Assembly: GCA_020634035.1 (NCBI GenBank)
Contig: JACKCM010000001.1
Location: 558,001 to 622,000, forward strand
Direction of reading: 5' to 3'
Length of the DNA stretch: 64,000 bases
Origin: Candidatus Obscuribacterales bacterium
GTDB lineage: Bacteria; Cyanobacteriota; Vampirovibrionia; Obscuribacterales; Obscuribacteraceae
Positions 35,424 to 44,439 of the stretch are shown here, piece after piece. Numbering within the stretch: position 1 is the first letter of the stretch; each line of letters begins with the position of its first letter. The notes below the pieces were generated by a model, which saw only the letters and a list, made by a program, of their open reading frames with translations, was not told the DNA's origin and ran no database searches. Both the position numbers and the translations under genes were made by a program.

Positions 35424-35454
35424 CAGGTATTTAACCTGCTTGTGGTGATAGAAT
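35424..35454 (+). promoter_or_regulatory. Candidate promoter and operator of clpC
   Basis: Extended -10 TGATAGAAT (35446-35454). Immediately upstream, over the -35 region, is an inverted repeat CAGGT-ATTTA-ACCTG (35424-35438) that could bind a repressor. The ribosome binding site AAGGGGG lies ahead of the ATG at 35495. Confidence 0.45.
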
Positions 35455-35494
35455 GATATCCAAATAATGGGCCCAAAGGGGGATATTAACCGCG

Positions 35495-38143
35495 ATGTTT
35501 GAAAGGTTCACAGAAAAGGCGATCAAAGTAATCATGCTCGCTCAAGAAGAAGCGCGCAGGCTTGGTCACAATTTCGTGGGCACGGAGCAGATTCTGCTCG
35601 GATTGATAGGAGAAGGCACTGGTATTGCCGCCAAGACCCTTAAATCCATGGGCGTAAATCTCAAAGATGCTCGTGTAGAAGTGGAAAAAATCATCGGTAG
35701 AGGCTCCGGCTTCGTAGCGGTGGAGATTCCTTTCACCCCTCGCGCCAAGCGTGTGCTGGAGCTGTCCTGGGACGAAGCTCGCCAGCTTGGACACAACTAT
35801 ATTGGCACCGAACACCTGCTTCTTGGACTGATTCGAGAAGGAGAAGGTGTGGCTGCCCGAGTTCTAGAGAACCTGGGAGTAGACCTCACCAAGGTGAGAA
35901 GCCATGTAATCAGGCTGCTGGGTGAAAGCGGAGCTTCTACCACCGGCTCTACAACCTCTACCAGCACAGGCCGCTCCAAGACCCCAACCCTGGACGAATT
36001 CGGTGTCAACCTCACCCAGGCTGCCCAGGAGAACCGTCTTGACCCGGTCGTGGGACGAGAAAAAGAAATTGAGCGGGTAATTCAGATTCTTGGTAGAAGA
36101 ACCAAGAACAACCCTGTTCTTATCGGTGAGCCCGGAGTCGGTAAAACCGCCATCGCCGAAGGTCTTTCTATCAGAATCGCCAATAGCGACATTCCTGAAA
36201 TTCTTGCCGAGCGCAAAATCGTCATGCTCGACATCGGTCTTCTTGTCGCCGGTACAAAATACCGTGGTGAGTTCGAAGAGCGACTCAAGAAAATCATGGA
36301 CGAAATCAGATCCGCCGGCAATGTCATGCTGGTTATTGACGAGCTCCATACCCTCATAGGGGCAGGCGCCGCCGAGGGAGCCATCGACGCCGCCAACATT
36401 CTCAAGCCTGCTCTAGCCCGGGGCGAGCTGCAGTGCATCGGCGCCACCACCATGGATGAGTATCGTAAACACATCGAGCGAGATGCAGCCCTTGAAAGAC
36501 GTTTTCAACCGGTGATCATCGATCCGCCTTCGGTGGACGAAACCATCGAAATTCTTCGCGGTCTCAGACCGAAGTACGAAGAGCACCACAAGCTGGTTAT
36601 CGGTGACGAAGCTATCGAACAAGCCGCCAAGCTCTCCGACAGATACATCACCGACCGTTTCCTGCCGGATAAAGCCATCGACCTTATCGACGAAGCTTCT
36701 TCCCGGGTTCGTTTGAGAGCCAGCTCGCTGCCGCCGGAAGGCAAAGAAGTGGAGCGCGAACTGAGGAAAGTGCGTCGCGACAAAGAGATGGCTATCCGTA
36801 ATCAAGAATTTGAAAAAGCGGCTTCTCTTAGAGAGCAAGAGACCAAGCTCTCGGAGAAAATTCGTGAGATTCAAGCAGCCTGGAAAGCCAAGCAAGAGTC
36901 AGAAAAACCCGAAGTTTCCGGAGAAGAGGTCGCTTATGTGGTCAGCTCCTGGACCGGTATTCCTCTGCTTAAGCTGACTGAAGCCGAATCCGAAAAACTG
37001 CTGCACATGTCCGATGTTCTCCACCAGAGAGTAATCGGTCAGGACGAAGCGGTGGAAGCTGTCTGCAAAGCTATTCGCAGAGCCAGAGTAGGCTTGAAGA
37101 ACCCGGCCCGTCCGATAGGCAGCTTTATCTTCTCCGGTCCCACCGGGGTTGGTAAGACCGAGCTGGCTAAAGCTCTTGCCGGATATTTCTTCGGTTCTGA
37201 AGATAGCCTGGTCAGAATCGACATGTCCGAGTTCATGGAGCACCACACCACTTCCAAGTTAATCGGTTCTCCTCCCGGTTATGTCGGCTATCAGGAAGGC
37301 GGTCAGCTCACCGAGCAGGTTCGTCGCAAGCCTTATAGCGTTGTTCTCTTCGATGAGATCGAGAAGGCTCACCCGGATGTTTTCAACATCTTGCTGCAGA
37401 TTCTCGATGATGGACGTCTGTCGGACAGCAAAGGCAGAACCGTGGACTTCAAGAACACGATTATCATCATGACCTCCAACGTGGGCGCTCAGTTCATCGA
37501 CAAGTCGGCTATGAGCCTGGGCTTCCAGGTGCAGTCTGCCGAAGCTGAACATGAGCACCGGTACAAAGAGATCAGATCGAAAGTTATGGATTCGATGAAG
37601 AAGACTTTCCGTCCAGAATTCCTCAACCGTATCGACGAGATCATCGTATTCCAGCAGCTCACCAAAGAAGAGATTCGTCGCATCGTCGACATCATGGCTG
37701 CCGAGCTACAGGGTCGTATCAAAGCCCAGGGCATGGAGTTGGTCATAACCGACGACTGCAAGGATGTAATCGCTAAGGAGGGATATAACCCCACTTACGG
37801 TGCGCGTCCATTGCGGAGAGCAATTCAGCGATTGCTTGAAGATGCCCTTGCCGAGCAAGTATTGATGGGCAAATTCAAAGAGGGCGATACGATTAAAACC
37901 GAACTGGATGGTGAGACCATCAATTTCGAAAAATCCTCGGGGAAGAAGTCAGATAACGGCAATTCGCCGGATGACGATTCCGATGATGACGATAAGGACG
38001 GTTCTCGATCCAAGTCCAAGTCCTCCAAAAAGGAAAAAGCAGAGAAAGATGACAAGGAAGACTCTAAAAAAGAAGAGAAATCCAAAGTCTCCAAATCTGA
38101 AAAATCCTCCAAGGATGATAAAAAGCAAGAAGCAGGCAAGTAA
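35495..38143 (+). CDS. clpC: ATP-dependent Clp protease ATP-binding subunit ClpC
   Basis: Hsp100 unfoldase that feeds ClpP. Two N-terminal Clp repeats (GTEQILLGLIGEGTG and GTEHLLLGLIREGEG). First AAA+ with GEPGVGKTA (near 212), a middle UVR-like segment (EFEKAASLREQETKL), and second AAA+ with GPTGVGKTE (near 548). A ClpP-docking LGF loop occurs (MSLGFQ). The last ~65 residues are an alternating Lys/Asp/Ser tail not found in typical ClpC. Monocistronic with a strong terminator. Confidence 0.95.
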   Translation: MFERFTEKAIKVIMLAQEEARRLGHNFVGTEQILLGLIGEGTGIAAKTLKSMGVNLKDARVEVEKIIGRGSGFVAVEIPFTPRAKRVLELSWDEARQLGHNYIGTEHLLLGLIREGEGVAARVLENLGVDLTKVRSHVIRLLGESGASTTGSTTSTSTGRSKTPTLDEFGVNLTQAAQENRLDPVVGREKEIERVIQILGRRTKNNPVLIGEPGVGKTAIAEGLSIRIANSDIPEILAERKIVMLDIGLLVAGTKYRGEFEERLKKIMDEIRSAGNVMLVIDELHTLIGAGAAEGAIDAANILKPALARGELQCIGATTMDEYRKHIERDAALERRFQPVIIDPPSVDETIEILRGLRPKYEEHHKLVIGDEAIEQAAKLSDRYITDRFLPDKAIDLIDEASSRVRLRASSLPPEGKEVERELRKVRRDKEMAIRNQEFEKAASLREQETKLSEKIREIQAAWKAKQESEKPEVSGEEVAYVVSSWTGIPLLKLTEAESEKLLHMSDVLHQRVIGQDEAVEAVCKAIRRARVGLKNPARPIGSFIFSGPTGVGKTELAKALAGYFFGSEDSLVRIDMSEFMEHHTTSKLIGSPPGYVGYQEGGQLTEQVRRKPYSVVLFDEIEKAHPDVFNILLQILDDGRLSDSKGRTVDFKNTIIIMTSNVGAQFIDKSAMSLGFQVQSAEAEHEHRYKEIRSKVMDSMKKTFRPEFLNRIDEIIVFQQLTKEEIRRIVDIMAAELQGRIKAQGMELVITDDCKDVIAKEGYNPTYGARPLRRAIQRLLEDALAEQVLMGKFKEGDTIKTELDGETINFEKSSGKKSDNGNSPDDDSDDDDKDGSRSKSKSSKKEKAEKDDKEDSKKEEKSKVSKSEKSSKDDKKQEAGK

Positions 38144-38160
38144 GCCATAACAAGCTGATC

Positions 38161-38196
38161 AAAATAGCCAGACGATTGATCGTCTGGCTATTTTTT
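38161..38196. terminator. Terminator of clpC
   Basis: Perfect 13-bp stem ATAGCCAGACGAT (38164-38176) with ATCGTCTGGCTAT (38179-38191), followed by TTTTTTG on the plus strand and preceded by AAAA, so it may also serve the convergent small gene. Confidence 0.88.
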
Positions 38197-38224
38197 GTTG
38201 CTACCTTGGCGAGAAAACTTGTCT

Positions 38225-38425
38225 TTAATAGAACGTTCTTTGTTTGATCAGGGTGTGGCCTCCGGTGGCGATTACGCTGCTGCGGCTGCTTTCGCGGGAT
38301 CTGTCGAATGCTCTCAATCTGGTTGATGTAACCCGAGCGGCATCTATTCTTTGTTGTTCTGTTCCATCTGCCGGAATGAACTTATCCATGAACTGCTTGA
38401 GGCAGTCTTTGAACTTCTCTGTCAT
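38225..38425 (-). CDS. Small paralogous protein A, 66 aa
   Basis: Soluble 66-residue protein with the core FIPADGTEQQRIDAARVTST followed by RLRAFDRSR. The ribosome binding site is AAGGAA. A second gene 170 bases upstream on the same strand (38597-38839) encodes a clear paralog: LFPVPEDETERINSARITCS then RLKAFDRTI. The shared core [FL]-P-x(4)-[QE]-R-I-[DN]-[AS]-A-R-[VI]-T-x-[ST]-R-L-[RK]-A-F-D-R spans ~35 residues. No known family is recognised. Confidence 0.75.
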   Translation of the reverse strand: MTEKFKDCLKQFMDKFIPADGTEQQRIDAARVTSTRLRAFDRSRESSRSSVIATGGHTLIKQRTFY

Positions 38426-38533
38426 GCTGCGGATTCCTTATTGCCTCTCTTCTTTTACCAGTGTGCCTGATCGGACATCCGTTGCCATCACGCAACAATT
38501 TGATTTGCGGTTCACACTTTCGAGGTAGACCAT

Positions 38534-38572
38534 TGAAAAAACGGCGGTTCCTTTTTCAAGGTGCCGCCGTTT
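38534..38572 (-). terminator. Terminator after small paralog B
   Basis: AAACGGCGG (38539-38547) with CCGCCGTTT (38564-38572) plus an inner CCTT/AAGG. On the minus strand it is followed by TTTTTTC. Confidence 0.78.
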
Positions 38573-38596
38573 GAGCCAGTTCAGTCGAAATGAAAT

Positions 38597-38839
38597 TTAG
38601 ATCTTGGTCTGGGAATTCTCAGCCTGCTGCTGTTGTGGAGACGCATAAGGGTCGAATTCAGTTTGGGATTTCAGAATGGTTCTGTCGAATGCTTTCAGCC
38701 GAGAGCAAGTAATTCGTGCTGAATTGATTCTTTCCGTTTCGTCTTCTGGAACTGGAAACAGTTTGGCCAGGATATCGTTCAATACTTTTTCGATCCTGGC
38801 AACTTTTTCAACTTTTTCAAGTTTTTCGTTGTTGCCCAT
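38597..38839 (-). CDS. Small paralogous protein B, 80 aa
   Basis: Paralog of the gene at 38225-38425. It has an additional N-terminal amphipathic stretch (NNEKLEKVEKVARIEKVLND) and a Gln-rich C-terminal tail (SPQQQQAENSQ). A strong GAGGAAGC site precedes the start. The two genes are separated by the terminator of this one, so they are probably transcribed independently. The position next to clpC is suggestive of adaptor-like roles, but that is only an inference. Confidence 0.75.
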   Translation of the reverse strand: MGNNEKLEKVEKVARIEKVLNDILAKLFPVPEDETERINSARITCSRLKAFDRTILKSQTEFDPYASPQQQQAENSQTKI

Positions 38840-39009
38840 GGTTAGCTTCCTCGGTAGATGCTTACTTCTAGTATGCCTTTTTGGCGCATGAAAATAATCC
38901 CGCTAATAGCGGATCTTGGGCTCCCTCGGCACAGTTATGGAATTCCCCATAGAAAAATATAGTGGATCCCTTCCCGAAAATAATCAACTATAAAACATAG
39001 TAAAATCAA

Positions 39010-39050
39010 GGAGAGAAAAGATACTGTAGATGATCACCATCTACAGTATC
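39010..39050 (-). terminator. Terminator of the acyl-CoA synthetase gene
   Basis: Perfect 13-bp stem GATACTGTAGATG (39020-39032) with CATCTACAGTATC (39038-39050). On the minus strand a TTTTCTCTCC tract follows. Confidence 0.82.
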
Positions 39051-39092
39051 CAAAATCTATTTACCGGCGGCTAGCGCTGCGAACAGCGAGTG

Positions 39093-41006
39093 TCAGCTCG
39101 GGCGCTTGCGGGTGTAGAGCTCTTCCACCAGGTCGTTGTAGCGGCCCATGACCTGTTCGGTCTTGATGGTCCGCTTCGTGGTCATAAGACCGTTGTCGAC
39201 CGTGGCTTCCACCGGAACGATCGTGTACTGCTTGATCGTCTCCCAGCGTTCGAACTCCTTGTTCGCTTCGGTCACCGCCTCGGCCACCTTCGCCTGGATG
39301 AGCGGATGGTTGGCGTAGAAGGCAGCGTCAGCACCAGCAGGTACTGCTTCGCCGGCGCCGGTGAGGACCTTGTGGGCGACCTCCTGGCTCAAGAAGAACA
39401 GGGCACCGATGAAGGGGCGAGCGTCACCAACCGGGACGACGAACTCGATCAGCGGCATGGCGTCGAAGGCGTTTTCCAGCTTTTCGGTGGGCACATACTT
39501 GCCGCCGTCGGTTTTCATCAGCCGCTTGGCGCGACCGGTGATCCACAGGTAGCCGTCGTCATCGACAAAGCCGATATCGCCGGTGTTGAACCAGCCTTCC
39601 TTGAACGACTTGGCGTTGTCCTCAGGAAGGTTCCAGTAGCCCGGGGTGACCGTGGCACCCTTCAGCCAGATGATACCGGACTTGCCTTCCACTCCTTCGA
39701 TTGGCACGATGCGGACCTCGACACAGTCGAGAACCTTGCCGACGGAGCCCACCTTGTTGTTATCCAGGGTGTTGACCGAGGCGGCACCGGCGGTCTCGGT
39801 GAGACCGTAGCCCTGGCGCAGGTTGAAGCCGGCCAGTTCGAAGAAGGTGAGGATGTCTTCGGCGATGGGAGCGCCACCGGAGAGCAGAAGGCGAACCCTT
39901 CCACCGAGACCGGCGCGGATCTTGCTGAAGACCAGCAGGTCGGCAACCCAGCGCTTGAAGCCCGGGGTCTTCTGCTTCAGAGCCCAGTCACGGATACGAG
40001 CCTTGAGACCCGTTGCCTGACCGAGCTGATGGTCGATCTTCTCTTTGATCTTGCGCCAGACCTTGGGCACTCCGAGCAGGATGGTGGGACGGATGTCCTT
40101 CACCACTTCCGGCATCTCTTCGACCGCGCAGTATGCTGCGGTGACACCGTACCACATGCAGAGTGCTGCTCCGTTGACGCGCTCATAGATGTGAGCGAGG
40201 GGCAGGTAGCTCAGGTAGATGTCCTCGTCGGTGAATTCGAAGCCATGACGGCGCAGGGAGAGGCAGGCCGAAGAGATGGTGCCGTGCATTTGAACCACAC
40301 CCTTGGGGATTCCGGTGGAGCCGGAGGTGTAGATCAGGATGGAGACATCCTCCTGCCTGATTCCAAGGAAATTGTCGTTCAACTTGCCGCCGAGGTAGAG
40401 GTTGGCCAGGATTCTGGACGCAAGCCGCTCGGCATCAGGTGTGGCGACAAGCTCTCGCGGCGTGTTGACCGGAGTTCCATCGGGGATGGTCTTGCCGCTG
40501 TAATCGAAAACTTTGACGAAGGCTTCTTCGAAGAGGCAGGCCGTGACACCGGTGTTGGTGTCAACCTTCTCGATCTGTTCCTTGCTGTCGCAGAAGATCA
40601 GCCGGGAACCGGAGTTCTCGAGAATGAAGTTGACCTGCTCGGAAGCCGAATTCGGGTAGATGGGAACGGTCGTTGCGCCCAGGCTCTGAATCGCCATATC
40701 GATCCAGATCCATTCTGCCGAGTTCCAGGACAGGATGCCGACGCGGTCGCCCTTGCGAACACCTTTGTCTTTCAGGAAAAGCATCAATTCAGAAACGATC
40801 AGACCGCTCTGCCTCCAGGATACCCTGCGGTACTTGGGAGGCTCAATCAAGGACGTGGTCGGGATCGCACCGGGGTGGACACCACCGGTGATGATCACGG
40901 CCTTCTCGCCCTTCGCCTGATTCTTGACGAACACAGCGACTGAATCTGGTTTCTTGTATACGTGCGACCAGAATTGCCGCACAATTGTGTGGTTGCTATT
41001 TGACAT
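39093..41006 (-). CDS. fadD: Long-chain acyl-CoA synthetase (AMP-forming)
   Basis: Activates fatty acids to acyl-CoA for oxidation or membrane lipids. AMP-binding motifs are present: YTSGSTGIPKG (near 224), GYGLTETAGA, and the WFNTGDIGFVDDDGY and GRAKRLMKTDGGKYV hinge region. At 637 residues it matches the long-chain class. The ATG at 41006 has GGAGATAGCT before it and was preferred over the one ten codons upstream. It is divergent from the patatin-like lipase gene across ~860 bases. Together with the thiolase and FadB-type genes it provides a beta-oxidation route. Confidence 0.93.
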   Translation of the reverse strand: MSNSNHTIVRQFWSHVYKKPDSVAVFVKNQAKGEKAVIITGGVHPGAIPTTSLIEPPKYRRVSWRQSGLIVSELMLFLKDKGVRKGDRVGILSWNSAEWIWIDMAIQSLGATTVPIYPNSASEQVNFILENSGSRLIFCDSKEQIEKVDTNTGVTACLFEEAFVKVFDYSGKTIPDGTPVNTPRELVATPDAERLASRILANLYLGGKLNDNFLGIRQEDVSILIYTSGSTGIPKGVVQMHGTISSACLSLRRHGFEFTDEDIYLSYLPLAHIYERVNGAALCMWYGVTAAYCAVEEMPEVVKDIRPTILLGVPKVWRKIKEKIDHQLGQATGLKARIRDWALKQKTPGFKRWVADLLVFSKIRAGLGGRVRLLLSGGAPIAEDILTFFELAGFNLRQGYGLTETAGAASVNTLDNNKVGSVGKVLDCVEVRIVPIEGVEGKSGIIWLKGATVTPGYWNLPEDNAKSFKEGWFNTGDIGFVDDDGYLWITGRAKRLMKTDGGKYVPTEKLENAFDAMPLIEFVVPVGDARPFIGALFFLSQEVAHKVLTGAGEAVPAGADAAFYANHPLIQAKVAEAVTEANKEFERWETIKQYTIVPVEATVDNGLMTTKRTIKTEQVMGRYNDLVEELYTRKRPS

Positions 41007-41868
41007 AGCTATCTCCAGATTATGATTTGCCGACAACCCTGAGTGAGCAGCATTTGCGAAGCCTCGGTTAGACGCAAGGCTCCGGTCGTGATATCACGGC
41101 TAGTACTACCTCTCAGGAGCGAGAGTTTGCAGGAAGGATAAATGGGTGCACGGGCTGTGCTTTTATCTTTGGGACTTATGTTTTCGGCTTAAATAAAGTC
41201 CACCTGAATTCAAAAACAAATAGATTAGTAATAGAAATCTACAGAACTCAGAACCTCTGTCTCAAATCATGACAAGTCGATCATTGGGAAAATCTCCCAT
41301 CGAAAGCCATCTTGTCAAGGTGTTTTGGTTTTATAAAAGCATGCAGGGGCTTTGTTTTGGTTGGTTGTCAGGTTTGTGAGGGTTCGCAAGCTGTGATTGC
41401 TGATGTTGTCAATGGTGGCTGGCTTCGGAAAAGAGTGGTGTCATATCCGGTTGTCTTTCGCTCAATCCCTGTTATAGCTAGCGTGTCGCCCTGCTTGACA
41501 ATGCTGGGTTTGCTAGCGAATTCGCGCTATAGACAAATGGGTTATCGGTGTTTGTGGTTGACAACCCCTCAAGAAGGCTGCTGTAAACCGATAGACCCAG
41601 ATCATTACTTGATTTACAACAGTTTTAAATCACTAATGTGCCAGATCCAGATTGATATATACAGCGCGAACTTCATAGCATTTTTGAGTATTTCTGTTTC
41701 CTGATTTTTTCAAGAGCATTTAGCCTCGAAATCATTACCTGAACCCGCCTAGTTGCTGCATCACTGTGTATCACTCACGTCTTTTAGAAGTGAGGTAGAC
41801 ACATGCCCTGTTCTTTCGGCTCGAAGAGACGTTTCTCCTTGAGCTGATGACTGTAACTGGAGTATGTC
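41007..41868. other. Long divergent intergenic region between fadD and the lipase gene
   Basis: No convincing gene (a 130-codon TTG frame at 41312-41704 looks random). A perfect 12-bp palindrome CGTGATATCACG (41087-41098) lies 81 bases upstream of the fadD start and could be an operator. A CTCAC/GTGAG hairpin lies just ahead of the lipase gene (about 41774-41794). Confidence 0.45.
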
Positions 41869-42942
41869 ATGACTACAAAGACCACGCAGAACGCTCCGGC
41901 GCCTGCTGCTGACGAACGGGAACTTCATCTCGTTTGCAGCAGCGGTGGCTCGAGAGCGATTCTGGCCAGTGCTGGTGTATTGCTCGCAGCTGATTATGCA
42001 GGGGTCAAGCGTTTCAAGTCCATCGGAGGCGTGAGCGGAGGGTCTATCCCCACTGCTCTCTATGCTTCCGGGCTCGACGCGAAGACCTGTGTCAGAACGG
42101 CTGTGGATATCGATTTCGCCAGCCTGCTTACTAGAAAAGTTTCCTACTGGCAGATTCTTATGGCACTCCTCTGGCAGCGGCGCTACGAGAAGGTACGGCC
42201 CATCGATGGTGCCATGACCTCCGAAAAGCTCGGTGAATACATCGAAAGTTTCACCGATGTCTGGCCGGAAGGTTATTGGACCGTCGGCATTCACGAAAAC
42301 CTCGAAATCATCTTCAATGAAGCTGGGGTTTTCCAACTGGGTCCGGACCGTCTCCTGCGTGTCATCGACAACAAGCCCGGCAATCTGGGCAAGGCTGTCC
42401 GTGGCAGTTGCGCTGTTCCAGGAGTGATCAGTGCAGTCGAGTACGATGGCATGTATCTCTTCGATGGCGCGCTCGGCACCGAAGGACGTTGCCCGGTCAG
42501 TGTACCGGTCCGTCTCTATGGAGCCAAGCGCACCGATATCATCGCCTGTGATGTTGGCGATGATACCGGCAACACCAGCGCCCGCATCACCAAGCTCTGG
42601 AAGCTGGTCTGCGGAGAGGAATGCGTGCCCGACATCACCGAACCCGACTATGTGACCGACGGAAAGATCATCTTGATCCGCCCGAAGATCACTGCTTTCC
42701 GAACCCTGCAGTTCTCTCTGACCAACGACCAGAAATGGCAAGCGGTCATGGCCGGCTTTGTTGACGGTCTGCCCGAGCTTGCCAATGCCGGTATTCTCGA
42801 GCCCGACAAGCTCAAAGCCGCCCTAGAGATCACCAGGGAGTACCAGCGGATCCTCAAGCGGACCACCACTGGTAAAAACCAGAAGCAGGGACAGCTTTCC
42901 GAAGCTACGGAAAAGCTCCTTGTTTCTCAGGGTTTGCTGTAA
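41869..42942 (+). CDS. Patatin-like phospholipase
   Basis: Expected to hydrolyse acyl chains from lipids with a Ser-Asp dyad. An oxyanion Gly-rich motif (SSGGSRAILASAGVL) is followed by the nucleophile elbow GGVSGGS (Ser near 55). The catalytic Asp is in LFDGALG (near 199), with Ala where many members have Gly. 357 residues; no signal peptide, so cytoplasmic or secreted by another route. The start has TGGAG. It lies between fadD and the thiolase gene, consistent with supplying fatty acids to beta-oxidation. Confidence 0.88.
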   Translation: MTTKTTQNAPAPAADERELHLVCSSGGSRAILASAGVLLAADYAGVKRFKSIGGVSGGSIPTALYASGLDAKTCVRTAVDIDFASLLTRKVSYWQILMALLWQRRYEKVRPIDGAMTSEKLGEYIESFTDVWPEGYWTVGIHENLEIIFNEAGVFQLGPDRLLRVIDNKPGNLGKAVRGSCAVPGVISAVEYDGMYLFDGALGTEGRCPVSVPVRLYGAKRTDIIACDVGDDTGNTSARITKLWKLVCGEECVPDITEPDYVTDGKIILIRPKITAFRTLQFSLTNDQKWQAVMAGFVDGLPELANAGILEPDKLKAALEITREYQRILKRTTTGKNQKQGQLSEATEKLLVSQGLL

Positions 42943-42970
42943 CCACGAGCCGCCCGGTCCCATCCCCCGT

Positions 42971-42991
42971 CACCTGTCACCTGTCACTTGT
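42971..42991. repeat. Short tandem repeat, three 7-bp units
   Basis: CACCTGT, CACCTGT and CACTTGT in direct succession in the spacer between the lipase and thiolase genes. Confidence 0.6.
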
Positions 42992-43178
42992 ACCTAGGTC
43001 GGACCCAGTGTCCAATAAGTATCGGGTGGATGGAGACCGGCGGTTATGTTGGTAAGCTTAATCTAGATATATAGAGCTGTTCCGCTTTCCTGCAATTCTC
43101 AGGCCGAAAGTTTCGATGAGCGATAATCTGTTCAGCTCAAGCTTCGGCGTTAACTTTCTAACCAATAGGAAAAGTTCA

Positions 43179-44399
<1,221 letters not shown>

Positions 44400-44439
44400 T
44401 TTTTCCAACCAGAGTTCTAGTACCAAGGAGCTAAAAGCT

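Noticed and set aside
39090..40943. 617-codon plus-strand frame antisense to fadD
   Set aside because: A shadow frame caused by the GC-biased third positions of fadD; the fadD frame carries all family motifs.
41312..41704. 130-codon TTG frame in the fadD-lipase spacer
   Set aside because: No ribosome binding site and random-looking composition with scattered Cys.
42971..42991. Possible CRISPR-like repeat
   Set aside because: Only three contiguous 7-bp units without spacers. No CRISPR array or cas gene exists in the window.
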